A program made the position numbers and the translations under genes. The notes below the pieces were generated by a model. That model worked only from the letters and a program-made list of their open reading frames with translations, made no database searches and had not been told where the DNA came from. 64,000 nt of DNA from Porticoccaceae bacterium LTM1 (GTDB taxonomy: Bacteria; Pseudomonadota; Gammaproteobacteria; Pseudomonadales; Porticoccaceae), in assembly GCA_030252795.1 (NCBI GenBank), contig CP127080.1:124001-188000 (forward strand), read 5' to 3'. Positions 36,644 to 46,945 of the stretch are shown one piece after another. How positions within the stretch are numbered: the first letter of the stretch is position 1; the number at the start of each line of letters is the position of its first letter.

Positions 36644-37447
36644 TCAGCGAGCCGATTGGATGGCGCAGAGCACATTGTCGCGCAGGTGTTTAGGGTTGAT
36701 CGTACCGACAATGGCACTGCTCACCCCTTGATGACCCAGTACCAGATCAAAGCTGGCCTGCACCGGGTCTTCTCCGCTGTCCAGACAGGCGTGGCCACTG
36801 GCCAGGGCTTTCTTGATCAGTACGCCCTTGTTGTGGGCCAGGCAGTAATCAATGACTGGTACTTCTTCGCGCTGGTTGAGGTTATAAGTAACCATCACCC
36901 CGTCGGACTGTTTCGCAGCCAGCAGGCCGCCGGCAACAGTTTTGGTGGACATGCCAAAGGCGCGAATTTTCCCTTGCTGTTTTAACTCAGCCAGAGTTTC
37001 CAGAACACCTTCCTGCTGAATAATACGTTCGTCGTTGCCGTCGGAGTGCACCAGCACCATGTCGATGTAATCGGTGTGCAGGCGCTGCAGACTACGCTCA
37101 ATGCTGAAGCGGGTGTGTCTGGTGGAGAAATCAAAACGGGACTGACCGTTCTCAAATTCTTCGCCCACTTTGCTGCAGATCACCCAGTCCTGACGCTGGC
37201 CGGTGAGAAGCTTGCCGAGTCTTTCTTCGCTGTTGCCATAGGCCGGCGCAGTATCGATCAGGTTGATGCCGAGGTCTTTGGCCAGGGCAATCAGATTCAA
37301 GGCGTCGCGATCATCGGGAATCTTGAATCCCTGCGGATATTTAACACCCTGATCACGGCCTAGTTTGACGGTGCCGAGGCCCACAACACTGACATTAATT
37401 CCGGTGCTGCCAAACGGCCGCTGTTGCAGTTGTTCAGTCAAAAGCAT
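36644..37447 (-). CDS. Aldo/keto reductase family oxidoreductase
   Basis: A 267-residue NAD(P)H-dependent reductase. The catalytic tetrad can be placed: Asp and Tyr in NLIDTAPAYGNSEERLG, Lys in WVICSKVG, His in MVLVHSDG. The start overlaps the upstream FAD oxidoreductase end by 14 bases, so both are translated together. An aldo/keto reductase beside an FAD oxidoreductase in this position is also seen in Pseudomonas (PA4991-PA4992 region). Substrate unknown. Confidence 0.88.
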   Translation of the reverse strand: MLLTEQLQQRPFGSTGINVSVVGLGTVKLGRDQGVKYPQGFKIPDDRDALNLIALAKDLGINLIDTAPAYGNSEERLGKLLTGQRQDWVICSKVGEEFENGQSRFDFSTRHTRFSIERSLQRLHTDYIDMVLVHSDGNDERIIQQEGVLETLAELKQQGKIRAFGMSTKTVAGGLLAAKQSDGVMVTYNLNQREEVPVIDYCLAHNKGVLIKKALASGHACLDSGEDPVQASFDLVLGHQGVSSAIVGTINPKHLRDNVLCAIQSAR

Positions 37448-38639
37448 GCTCCCAGGGTGTTTCGGAAACCGGCGGCACTGGCAGAAAATCCAGTGCTGGA
37501 ATCTCTGCGCCGGAGGTTGGTGTTACACCGCTCTCGGCCAGCAGCGCCAGAGTTTCGGTGGCGAGGTTGGGGGACAGGGTTAGCTTGGTGGGCCAGGCCA
37601 CCAGTACATTGTCGCAGCCCTTGGCTGCGGCAACATAGGCTTTGTCCGGGCGGGCAAAGTTGCGTTGCAGTGGTTCAGCGCGGTCGATATTGAGGGTGGC
37701 CCAGCGAGCGTCTTCGCCGAGATCTACCCAAGGCAGCAAATCGGCCAACTCTCGCTTGGCGTCGTCAATGACTTTGTCAGCGGGTTTGCCGACACTGCGC
37801 TCGGCCAGCGAACCGCCCAGATACCAGACCTGGCTTCCGTCGGCGCAGGGGTGACTGGAAATGGTGAGGCGCGGGGTTTTCTCTGCACCGAGGCAGTGGC
37901 CATAAAAACGGTGCGGGTAGTTGTGCTTGACCATCACCTGCTGCAGCGGACGGCGCTGCATTCTTGGTGAGTCCACCTTCAGTGTTTGCAGCAGCGCTTC
38001 ATTGCCTTGGCCGGCGCTGAGAATAACGCGCTTGCAATGCAATTGCGTACCGTTGCCAAACTGCAGCGACACTGTACCGTCACTGTTTTTATTCAAGCGG
38101 TCAGTAGACCAGTCCACCTGAAACAGGCGCCCACGACAATTATTGGCCAGAGCCTGCACCACGCTCGGCACGTCCAGAACCATATCCACCAGCTTGTACA
38201 GAGAGCCGTTAAAACGGTCGTTTTGGAACAGCCCCGGTCGATCTTTGGCTTTAACTTTTTCGACCCGTCCACGGGTTGCTTTACTGGCCAGGAAGGTGGT
38301 CATTTTCGAGGTGGCACTGGCGCTGGAGAACATATAGAAATGATCGCTGAGGGTCTGGGCACTACTCAGATCCACATCCCCTTCGCCTTGCAGGCAGCGA
38401 CGCCAATGCTCTGGCATATCGGCAATGGCTTCGGACGCACCGGACAGTGCACCACCCAGAGTGTACTTGATGCCACCGTGGATCATGCCCTGGCTGGCTA
38501 CAGTCTGAAAGCTGCCAAGTGCCCGCTCTTCAAACAGCACCGCGTTGTAGCCTTCTTTGCAGAGTCGGTTCAGCAGCCATAGCCCGGCAATACCGCCACC
38601 GATAATGGCGATGTCGGCGTGTACACTTTCCTGATCCAT
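37434..38639 (-). CDS. FAD-dependent oxidoreductase (DAO/glycerol-3-phosphate dehydrogenase-like)
   Basis: A 401-residue flavoprotein with the dinucleotide-binding motif ADIAIIGGGIAGLWLLNRLC at the N-terminus and an FAD-contact region SQGMIHGGIKY, resembling D-amino-acid oxidase/GlpD-type enzymes. Substrate is not evident. The frame extends 44 codons upstream, but the ATG at 38639 follows AGGGG at a 5-base spacing and places the Rossmann motif correctly. It is the first gene of the three-gene unit and is divergent from waaA. Confidence 0.88.
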   Translation of the reverse strand: MDQESVHADIAIIGGGIAGLWLLNRLCKEGYNAVLFEERALGSFQTVASQGMIHGGIKYTLGGALSGASEAIADMPEHWRRCLQGEGDVDLSSAQTLSDHFYMFSSASATSKMTTFLASKATRGRVEKVKAKDRPGLFQNDRFNGSLYKLVDMVLDVPSVVQALANNCRGRLFQVDWSTDRLNKNSDGTVSLQFGNGTQLHCKRVILSAGQGNEALLQTLKVDSPRMQRRPLQQVMVKHNYPHRFYGHCLGAEKTPRLTISSHPCADGSQVWYLGGSLAERSVGKPADKVIDDAKRELADLLPWVDLGEDARWATLNIDRAEPLQRNFARPDKAYVAAAKGCDNVLVAWPTKLTLSPNLATETLALLAESGVTPTSGAEIPALDFLPVPPVSETPWEHAFD

Positions 38640-38675
38640 TAAAACCCCTGCATATTCCGGTGCTGACAACAAAGC

Positions 38676-38705
38676 TTGGTAGTATAAAGCCTTTGCGGGG
38701 ATAAT
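38676..38705 (+). promoter_or_regulatory. Candidate promoter of waaA
   Basis: TTGGTA (38676-38681), an 18-base spacer and GATAAT (38700-38705), 55 bases before the TTG start. The -10 lies inside an inverted repeat GCGGG-gataat-CCCGC (38695-38710), which might bind a regulator. Confidence 0.45.
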
Positions 38706-38760
38706 CCCGCTTTCGCCGCTGTTTATTCGGTATTCACAAGTAAAAAAACGGGAGTCTCGT

Positions 38761-40032
38761 TTGGCCCGCACGCTCTATACATTGCTGTTCTATCTGGTGA
38801 CACCGCTGGTGTTACTGCGACTGTTAATCCGTTCCAGAAAGGCACCTGCCTATCGCCGCCGCTGGAAGGAACGATTTGGATTTGTGCCGTCACTGAAAGC
38901 GGAAAAAGTCATTTGGGTTCATTCCGTGTCAGTGGGTGAAACGCTGGCGGCGGTTCCACTGATCAAGCAGCTGCAGCAGCGTTACCCGAATGCGCACTTG
39001 GTGGTTACCACCATGACACCCACCGGCTCCGAGCGGGTGAAAGCCAGTTTTGGCGACAGTGTTTATCACGTCTATGCGCCATATGATCTACCGGATGTGG
39101 TAGCGCGGTTTTTGCGACGGGTTAAACCGAATCTGCTGGTGATCATGGAAACCGAGTTATGGCCCAATCTGATCGCCGGTTGTGCACGGCGCAATATTCC
39201 GGTGATAGTGGCCAACGCACGACTGTCGGAAAAGTCCGCGCAGGGCTACCAGCATGTTGCCGGATTAACAGCATCGCTGCTTGGTAATGTTTCGAAAATT
39301 GCCGCTCAACATCAGGATGATGGCAACCGCTTTGTCGAGCTGGGGTTGCCGACGGAAAAATTGTCCGTCACCGGTAATATCAAATTTGATCTGGACTTGG
39401 GGACGGAGTTAATCGAGAAGGCCGAGTCGTTAAAAACGCAATGGCGCGCTGACAGTGAGCGGCCAGTATGGCTTGTGGCCAGTACACACAAGGGGGAAGA
39501 CGAGCAAATTCTTGCGGCGTTCAGGCAAGTGCTTTTGAAGCACCCAAACCTTCTGCTGGTACTGGTGCCGCGTCATCCGGAGCGCTTTAACGAAGTCGCC
39601 CAGCTTTGTGGTGATAGAGGCTTCACTTTGGTGCGTCGAAGTGAAGGTGCTGCGCCACGAGTAAGCGACCAGATTCTATTGGGTGACACCATGGGCGAGT
39701 TGTTGGCGTTTTGTGGCGCCAGTGACATCGTATTTATGGGTGGCAGTCTGGTGCCGGTGGGAGGGCACAATCTGATCGAGCCAGCAGCCTGGTCGGTGCC
39801 GGTGTTGTCTGGGCCCCATCTGTTTAACTTTGCCGAAGCCTCACGGTTGCTGTTGGCGGCTGATGGAATGCAGGTCTGCGAAAACAGTGATCAGCTGGCG
39901 GAAAAGCTGGAGGTTTTGTTGAGTGATCCTTCGCGCTGTCAGCAAATGGGGCTGGCCGCCAAAGCGGTGGCTGAACAGAATCGCGGAGCCCTGAATCGCC
40001 TGCTGACGGTTATCGACGAGACGGTGAATTAA
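38761..40032 (+). CDS. waaA: 3-deoxy-D-manno-octulosonic acid (Kdo) transferase
   Basis: An inner-membrane-anchored GT30 enzyme that adds Kdo to lipid A. The 423-residue protein has an N-terminal membrane anchor (LLFYLVTPLVLLRLLIRS), VHSVSVGETLAAVPLI, VIMETELWPNLI with the catalytic Glu, the ANARLS motif and FMGGSLVPVGGHNLIEPAAW. Translation appears to begin at TTG, preceded by GGGAG; no nearer ATG exists that keeps the membrane anchor. A strong terminator follows. Confidence 0.95.
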   Translation: MARTLYTLLFYLVTPLVLLRLLIRSRKAPAYRRRWKERFGFVPSLKAEKVIWVHSVSVGETLAAVPLIKQLQQRYPNAHLVVTTMTPTGSERVKASFGDSVYHVYAPYDLPDVVARFLRRVKPNLLVIMETELWPNLIAGCARRNIPVIVANARLSEKSAQGYQHVAGLTASLLGNVSKIAAQHQDDGNRFVELGLPTEKLSVTGNIKFDLDLGTELIEKAESLKTQWRADSERPVWLVASTHKGEDEQILAAFRQVLLKHPNLLLVLVPRHPERFNEVAQLCGDRGFTLVRRSEGAAPRVSDQILLGDTMGELLAFCGASDIVFMGGSLVPVGGHNLIEPAAWSVPVLSGPHLFNFAEASRLLLAADGMQVCENSDQLAEKLEVLLSDPSRCQQMGLAAKAVAEQNRGALNRLLTVIDETVN

Positions 40033-40053
40033 CGCCACTTCTTAGCCAGAGAC

Positions 40054-40086
40054 AAAAAAGCCTGCGGTGTTGCCGCAGGCTTTTTT
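40054..40086. terminator. Bidirectional terminator between waaA and tolC
   Basis: Stem AAAAAAGCCTGCGG with CCGCAGGCTTTTTT around a TGTTG loop. It lies between convergent waaA and tolC and has both A- and T-tracts. Confidence 0.95.
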
Positions 40087-40103
40087 GTTTTCGTTTCGAG
40101 CAA

Positions 40104-41495
40104 TTACTCTTTGCGAATATTGGCTTGCTCGTCCAGCCAGTCATTCAGCGTGTAAATATCTTCCGGACTCAGCTGGCCAGCTTCCAGTTTCAACCCCAGC
40201 AGGCTGTTGATGTAGTCATAACGGGCGTTAGTGTAGTTCTGCTGTGCCTGGAAAAGACGGTTCTGTTCGGACAGCACATCAAGAATGTTCTGGGTGCCCA
40301 CTTCATAGCCAGCCTGGGTTGCCTCATAGGCACTCTGAGCCGAGGTAACTGCAGATTGCAGGGCTTTAACACGCGCAGCATTGGTTTTGGCAGTCAGGAA
40401 TGCCGAGCGGGTACCCTGGACGATAGTGCGCCGTGCGTTCACATAATTCTCCTGAGCCTGCACTTGCTGTTGGGCGGCAACACGACGCTGGGAAGCGTTC
40501 AACCCCCAAGTGAAAATAGGCACCGAAATGCTGACATTGGCGTCGCGATAGGAGGCGCTTTCTCGTGCCGGAATTGGTTGTGGGCCGGCACCAAAATCGA
40601 CAGTTGTGCCGGGAGTGTCAGTGTAGTTGTAGCCGCCAACGTTAACAGACACAGTAGGCGTGTAATTCAGTTTGGTACCTTCAGCCGAAGCGACGGAAGA
40701 TTCTTTGGTCAGCTTTGCGACTTTCAGGTTGTTATTGTTTTCCAAGGCAAAGTCGACCCACTCCTCGCGATCAGCGGGTTCCGGAGTTTCAATGGGGAAA
40801 TCATCTTTCAGGGGGGATACTTCATAGTGACGCTGGCCTGTCAGAATTTCCAGGGCTTCAAAACGGATGCCGTATTCGCCTTCGGCTTGCAGAACGGCAA
40901 CGACGGCGTTGTCGTATGTGGCTTGAGCCTGGTGCACGTCGGTAATGGATACCAGGCCTACAGCAAAGCGCTCCTTGGCATTTTGCAGGCGTCGCTCGGA
41001 CTCGCGCTCATTTGAACGGGCGATATCCAATGCTTCCTTGGCGCGCAATACATCCAGATAGGATTGCACAACACGGGTAATCAGGTTTTGCTGATCAAGA
41101 GCGAATTGTGCTTCTGCGCGTTCAACATCGTGTCCTGCAGCCTGAAAGTCAAACCAGTTTCGAACATTGAATCTATAGCTCAGGCCGCTGACATTGAAAG
41201 TTTTACGCCCTTCTGCTGTACGGCTCTTTTCAAGGTCCCCTCCATCAAGGCGAGATCGGCTTTTACCGGCGCCCAAGGAGTAGCCAGCGGTAGCAGTTTC
41301 GGCAATTCCCGGTAATAAGTTCTTGCGGGGAGAAACAATCGCTTCCTGGCCGATTCTGTATGTGGCCTGTGCGGCTTGGAAAGTTGGATCATTTTGCAGA
41401 GCCAGCTCATAGATTTCAGCCAGGGATTCGGCTTGAGCCGTGCTGCCAAGTGCCAGCAGAACAGATGAGGCCAAAACGCTCAAAGAAGTTTTCAT
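40104..41495 (-). CDS. tolC: TolC family outer-membrane channel protein
   Basis: A trimeric outer-membrane efflux and type I secretion duct. The 463-residue protein has a signal peptide (about 1-22, cut after GSTAQA), then the two outer-membrane-efflux repeats with long helical stretches: SLAEIYELALQNDPTFQAAQ at the start and YEVGTQNILDVLSEQNRLFQ near the end, a TolC hallmark. The ATG complementary to 41493-41495 follows AAGGA at six bases; a GTG one codon earlier is less well placed. Inner-membrane pump partners are not nearby. Confidence 0.94.
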   Translation of the reverse strand: MKTSLSVLASSVLLALGSTAQAESLAEIYELALQNDPTFQAAQATYRIGQEAIVSPRKNLLPGIAETATAGYSLGAGKSRSRLDGGDLEKSRTAEGRKTFNVSGLSYRFNVRNWFDFQAAGHDVERAEAQFALDQQNLITRVVQSYLDVLRAKEALDIARSNERESERRLQNAKERFAVGLVSITDVHQAQATYDNAVVAVLQAEGEYGIRFEALEILTGQRHYEVSPLKDDFPIETPEPADREEWVDFALENNNNLKVAKLTKESSVASAEGTKLNYTPTVSVNVGGYNYTDTPGTTVDFGAGPQPIPARESASYRDANVSISVPIFTWGLNASQRRVAAQQQVQAQENYVNARRTIVQGTRSAFLTAKTNAARVKALQSAVTSAQSAYEATQAGYEVGTQNILDVLSEQNRLFQAQQNYTNARYDYINSLLGLKLEAGQLSPEDIYTLNDWLDEQANIRKE

Positions 41496-41536
41496 CACTC
41501 GTCCTTTATTGGGTTTGTTCCATCTTGGGATGGAGG

Positions 41537-41590
41537 CAGTCTAGCAGGTTGTTGAAAAACTATCTGCGTTGCCACGGCGGCGTTAAAAAG
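41537..41590. repeat. Possible fragment of a dispersed intergenic repeat
   Basis: CTAGCAGGTTGTTGAAAAACTA followed by TTGCCACGGCGGCGTTAAAAAG resembles a dispersed intergenic element I recall from gammaproteobacterial genomes. The 12-base word GGCGTTAAAAAG (41579-41590) recurs at 58051-58062 inside the palindromic element upstream of radA. The remainder is divergent, so this may be a decayed copy. Confidence 0.35.
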
Positions 41591-41716
41591 CCTGCAAGCA
41601 CATAGATTTGACGGCTCTCTACTGCAATTCAACGCATGTTGTGAAAAAGAGCGCTGGTAGACGTAACTATAATGGCGGGGTAGAGTGAAGTAACGCATGT
41701 TATCAAGGGGTTAACA

Positions 41717-42355
41717 ATGAGTTGGCGCAAGCCTCGTTTGGGCGCACAAGACCTGCAGGTGATGGAAGAAACAACCCTGTTTCGGGGGTTTTACCATATG
41801 GTCAAATATCGCCTGCGTCACCGGTTGTTTGCCGGTGGCTGGAGCGAGCCCATTGATCGGGAGCTGTTCAAACGCGGCAGCTCGGTTGCGGTGCTGGCAT
41901 TTGATCCGTGTCGTCAACGGGTGGCGTTGGTGGAGCAGTTCAGAGTGGGTGCGCTGCAAGAGCCATCCGGCCCCTGGTTATTGGAAGTCGTGGCCGGTAT
42001 GGTCGATAAAGCCGAGTCTCCGGAGCAAGTGGCGCGCAGGGAGCTGTTGGAGGAAGCCGGCATTGATTGCGGAGAATTGCAGCCCATTATGGAGTACCTC
42101 TCCAGTCCAGGTGGTAGCAGTGAAAAGCTGCATCTGTTTTTGGCGTTTTCCGATCTGGATGATAAGGTCGGAGGTATACATGGACTGGATGTCGAAGGAG
42201 AAGATATTCTGGTGCATATTCTCAGCGTGGATGAGGCTTTCGAGGCCCTGCAGGCCGGTCGCTGCAAAGACGCAGCTACCACAATTTGCCTACAGTGGTT
42301 GCAGCTCAATCTGTCAGGGTTGGTCGAAAAATCACCAACAATGGCAACTGGTTAA
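41717..42355 (+). CDS. nudF: ADP-ribose pyrophosphatase (Nudix)
   Basis: It hydrolyses ADP-ribose and related nucleoside diphosphate sugars to AMP and sugar phosphate. The 212-residue protein has the Nudix box GMVDKAESPEQVARRELLEEAG (longer motif at about 94-115, with the REXXEE residues), followed by YLSSPGGSSEKLHLFLA, typical of NudF. A TATAAT box at 41668-41673 is a possible -10. It leads a likely operon with the yqiB-like gene, cpdA and yqiA, the same order as in E. coli upstream of parE. Confidence 0.94.
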   Translation: MSWRKPRLGAQDLQVMEETTLFRGFYHMVKYRLRHRLFAGGWSEPIDRELFKRGSSVAVLAFDPCRQRVALVEQFRVGALQEPSGPWLLEVVAGMVDKAESPEQVARRELLEEAGIDCGELQPIMEYLSSPGGSSEKLHLFLAFSDLDDKVGGIHGLDVEGEDILVHILSVDEAFEALQAGRCKDAATTICLQWLQLNLSGLVEKSPTMATG

Positions 42356-42373
42356 CAGAATCGGTAGGAGCCA

Positions 42374-42829
42374 GTGGCGGTTATCAGCAAATTTCGATAC
42401 AAGGTGGACTTAAGGCGGTACATGGCTGACTGCGATGCCAACTACTTGCGTCTGATCAAGCTGTTTCCAGACTACCAGTTGGCTTCCTCGCGCACTTTTG
42501 CCCTGCCGGGACGACCGGCGCGCAAGATGACGGCAACCGTGTTGGAGCGGACACCCTACACCACCTTGATGACGTTGAAACAGAGTAAGGCAGATGGTAT
42601 CAGTTGGTTGACACTGCCGGTAATGACAGTCCGTCTATACCATGATGCCAGGGTGGCCGAGGTGGTTTTCTGCGAGGGACAACGCAGTCCCTTCCCCAGA
42701 AACGACTACCCGAATGATGAGATGCACCAGCAGGATGAAAAAGCCCAGTGGGGACATTTTCTCGCTGAGCTCCTGGCACACAGTCTGGCGCACGGGTACG
42801 ACCTCAACTATGAACCGACGTCAATTTAA
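42374..42829 (+). CDS. yqiB: DUF1249 (YqiB-like) protein
   Basis: A 151-residue protein of the DUF1249 family with no assigned activity. Characteristic stretches are DCDANYLRLIKLFPDY, LPVMTVRLYHDARVAEVV and the C-terminal NDEMHQQDEKAQWGHFL. It sits between nudF and cpdA exactly as yqiB does in E. coli. The GTG start follows TAGGAG. No membrane or export signals are present. Confidence 0.88.
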   Translation: MAVISKFRYKVDLRRYMADCDANYLRLIKLFPDYQLASSRTFALPGRPARKMTATVLERTPYTTLMTLKQSKADGISWLTLPVMTVRLYHDARVAEVVFCEGQRSPFPRNDYPNDEMHQQDEKAQWGHFLAELLAHSLAHGYDLNYEPTSI

Positions 42830-42865
42830 CGGTTTTTAAAAGGCATAGTGGGTGAGGCAATCTCA

Positions 42866-43672
42866 ATGGCATTAATCGGAGCATCCAGAAATAAACAGGG
42901 TTTGCGTCTGATACAGATTACGGACCCCCACCTGGGTACTGAGCCGGGCTACCGTCTGGCTGGTATTCGCACGTTGGAGAGCCTTGCAGCAATTGTGGCA
43001 AAGGTTGCCGAGAGTGACCTGGCGCCACAAGGTGTTATTGCGTCAGGGGATATTGCCGGTCACGGTGAGGCAAAATCCTATCAAGCGTTTGATGATCAAA
43101 TGGCGGCCTTGCCTTGCCCGTATCACTGGTTGCCAGGCAATCACGACGAACCCTCAGTGATGGAGCGAACCCTGTCGGTTCCGTTTCAGTTAGAGCTGCG
43201 CTTTGGCAACTGGCTGTTACTGATGCTCAACAGTAAACAGGTCAACAAGGTCGGTGGCAGAATCAGTGAAGAGGAGTTGCTGGCTGCCTGCACCGCAGCT
43301 TTGAAACACGAAGGTCCGGTTGCAGTATTCGTTCATCACCCGCCCATCTCGGTCAACAGCGAGTGGATAGATGCCCAGCAGATTGAAAATGGCGAAGACA
43401 TGCTCAAACGCCTGGCGGATTGTGGCAATGTTCGCGCGATATTTACTGGCCATGTCCATCAGGAGTTTGTCGGTAAATCCCACGGTATTGATATCTACAC
43501 AGCCCCTTCAACCTGTTTTCAGTTTGCTGCCAACAGTAAAGAGTTTGCCATTGGTGCCGGCGGCCCTGGCTATCGCTGGATTGATCTCTATGAAGATGGT
43601 CGCATTGATACAGGTGTCGTGATGCTGGAGACCGCCAATCAGGGGCTTGATCGTCACTGTATCGGGTATTAA
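42866..43672 (+). CDS. cpdA: 3',5'-cyclic-AMP phosphodiesterase
   Basis: A metallophosphoesterase that breaks down cAMP and so lowers CRP signalling. The metal-binding motifs are in order: LIQITDPHLG, ASGDIAGHG, LPGNHDEPS, VHHPP and FTGHVHQEF. The ATG at 42866 follows GAGG at an 8-base spacing, giving 268 residues; a GTG at 42848 preceded by AAGG is a possible alternative that adds six residues. Probably cotranscribed with nudF and yqiB. Confidence 0.92.
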   Translation: MALIGASRNKQGLRLIQITDPHLGTEPGYRLAGIRTLESLAAIVAKVAESDLAPQGVIASGDIAGHGEAKSYQAFDDQMAALPCPYHWLPGNHDEPSVMERTLSVPFQLELRFGNWLLLMLNSKQVNKVGGRISEEELLAACTAALKHEGPVAVFVHHPPISVNSEWIDAQQIENGEDMLKRLADCGNVRAIFTGHVHQEFVGKSHGIDIYTAPSTCFQFAANSKEFAIGAGGPGYRWIDLYEDGRIDTGVVMLETANQGLDRHCIGY

Positions 43673-43734
43673 GGGTTACAGCCCGCCCTGCCAGCCGTCT
43701 ATAATCGGTGCCTTATCAGGCAACTGGCAGCAAT

Positions 43735-44319
43735 ATGCTTCTCTATCTGCATGGCTTAAACAGCTCTCCACAATCACATAAAGCAGTTCAGACTCAAAAC
43801 TGGCTGGCGGAAAACCATCCGGATATCCCCTTTGTCTGTCCACAATTGAGCAATATACCGGAAGAGGCAATTGCCGATCTGGAGGCGCGAATTGAGGCCC
43901 ATATTGACGCAAGCAAGCAGCCGGTAGCTCTGGCTGGTAGTTCAATGGGTGGTTACTACGCCACTTATCTGTCGGAAAAATATGGTCTGCGCGCTGTGCT
44001 GATAAATCCAGCGGTAAAGCCATATCTCGGCCTGCAACGTTACCTCGGAGAGAACATTAACTACCATACCGGTGAGTCATGGATTATGGAGCTTCACCAT
44101 ATTGAACAGTACCGTGCACTGGAGGTGGAGCAACTTCTGACACCAGAAAATTACTGGACCCTGTTGCAGACAGGGGACGAAGTGTTGGATTATCGACTCG
44201 CAGAACAAAAATACCGCGATGGCAAAATGACCGTCGAGCAAGGCGGGGATCACAGCTTTCAGAACTACCAGCGATTTTTGCCGGAAATTTATGCGTTCCT
44301 ATTCGGGGGAAATAATTAA
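43735..44319 (+). CDS. yqiA: YqiA family esterase
   Basis: A small alpha/beta hydrolase (194 residues, the family length) that shows esterase activity in E. coli. It opens MLLYLHGLNSSPQSHKA, has the nucleophile serine in LAGSSMGGYYATYL, and the catalytic histidine in QGGDHSFQNYQRF. The frame opens at a GTG at 43708 but the ATG at 43735 matches the family N-terminus. In E. coli and here it lies directly upstream of parE; here a palindromic element separates them. Confidence 0.9.
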   Translation: MLLYLHGLNSSPQSHKAVQTQNWLAENHPDIPFVCPQLSNIPEEAIADLEARIEAHIDASKQPVALAGSSMGGYYATYLSEKYGLRAVLINPAVKPYLGLQRYLGENINYHTGESWIMELHHIEQYRALEVEQLLTPENYWTLLQTGDEVLDYRLAEQKYRDGKMTVEQGGDHSFQNYQRFLPEIYAFLFGGNN

Positions 44320-44346
44320 GCCTGGCTTGGTAACCTTGTAGCAGGA

Positions 44347-44506
44347 GGTCGCACGACGCACGTCAGATGTCGCACGCTAAAAGCACCACATCGGACATAA
44401 TGTGACAAAGTTTTTTAAAGCAACGGGAAATAACCAAGAAAGAATTTATAAATGAATCGCAACTCTGCCATGCAAGCGTGCGACGTGCGTCGCCAGACGT
44501 GCGACC
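44347..44506. mobile_element. MITE-like element with 32-base inverted repeats upstream of parE
   Basis: Left arm 44347-44378 and right arm 44475-44506 are both 32 bases. Read inward, both begin GGTCGCACG and end GTCGCACGCT; their middle parts differ and look inverted relative to each other (ACGCACGTCAGAT versus TCTGGCGACGCAC). The 96-base AT-rich core has no ORF. The arms are GC-rich in contrast. No target-site duplication or transposase is visible. It separates yqiA from parE. Confidence 0.55.
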
Positions 44507-44567
44507 ATATGAAAAGAAGTAAATTATATTCGGATAGCTACACAATAAACTTACGAAGTATTACTGA

Positions 44568-46451
<1,884 letters not shown>

Positions 46452-46904
46452 ATGGTGGTTTCAGCAAACAACATCTGGTTTAACCCACAGGCAGTCGATC
46501 TAAAACGTCTCAATCAGCGAATAACAGGCACCGCCTGTGAGCAGTTGGGCATACAGATAACCGAGGTGGGAGACGATTTTATTCGCGGCACCATGCCGGC
46601 AGATCACCGCACCTTTCAACCGGAAGGGCTGGTGCATGGTGGTAGCAATGTAGTGCTGGCTGAAACCCTGGGCTCCTTGGGAGCAAATTTGGTGGTGGAC
46701 AGCAGCAAGCTTTACTGCGTCGGTCAGGAGATAAACGCCAACCACGTGCGCGGAGTGCGCAGTGGCGTGGTGACTGGCACCGCACGCCTCGCTTACAGGG
46801 GCAGAACATCACAGGTATGGGACATTCGAATCGAAGATGAACGTGGACGCCTGACCTGCATATCCCGCCTGACCATGGCGGCAGTGAAAAAAACAAACCA
46901 ATAA
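46452..46904 (+). CDS. Hotdog-fold acyl-CoA thioesterase (YdiI/PaaI type)
   Basis: A 150-residue hotdog thioesterase. The active-site segment is QPEGLVHGGSNVVLAETLGS with the catalytic Glu, followed by EINANHVRGVRSGVVTG, the pattern of the YdiI/EntH group. It probably hydrolyses an acyl- or aroyl-CoA; the substrate is not known. The start codon directly follows the parE stop and uses a GGAGG inside the parE end, so it is translated with parE. Confidence 0.88.
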   Translation: MVVSANNIWFNPQAVDLKRLNQRITGTACEQLGIQITEVGDDFIRGTMPADHRTFQPEGLVHGGSNVVLAETLGSLGANLVVDSSKLYCVGQEINANHVRGVRSGVVTGTARLAYRGRTSQVWDIRIEDERGRLTCISRLTMAAVKKTNQ

Positions 46905-46945
46905 AGATTACTTTCGCATTATTTACGTTTTATGAGGGGGAAGTT

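Noticed and set aside
40125-41015. 296-codon open frame antisense to tolC
   Set aside because: Fully contained in tolC on the other strand, with no ribosome site or domain.
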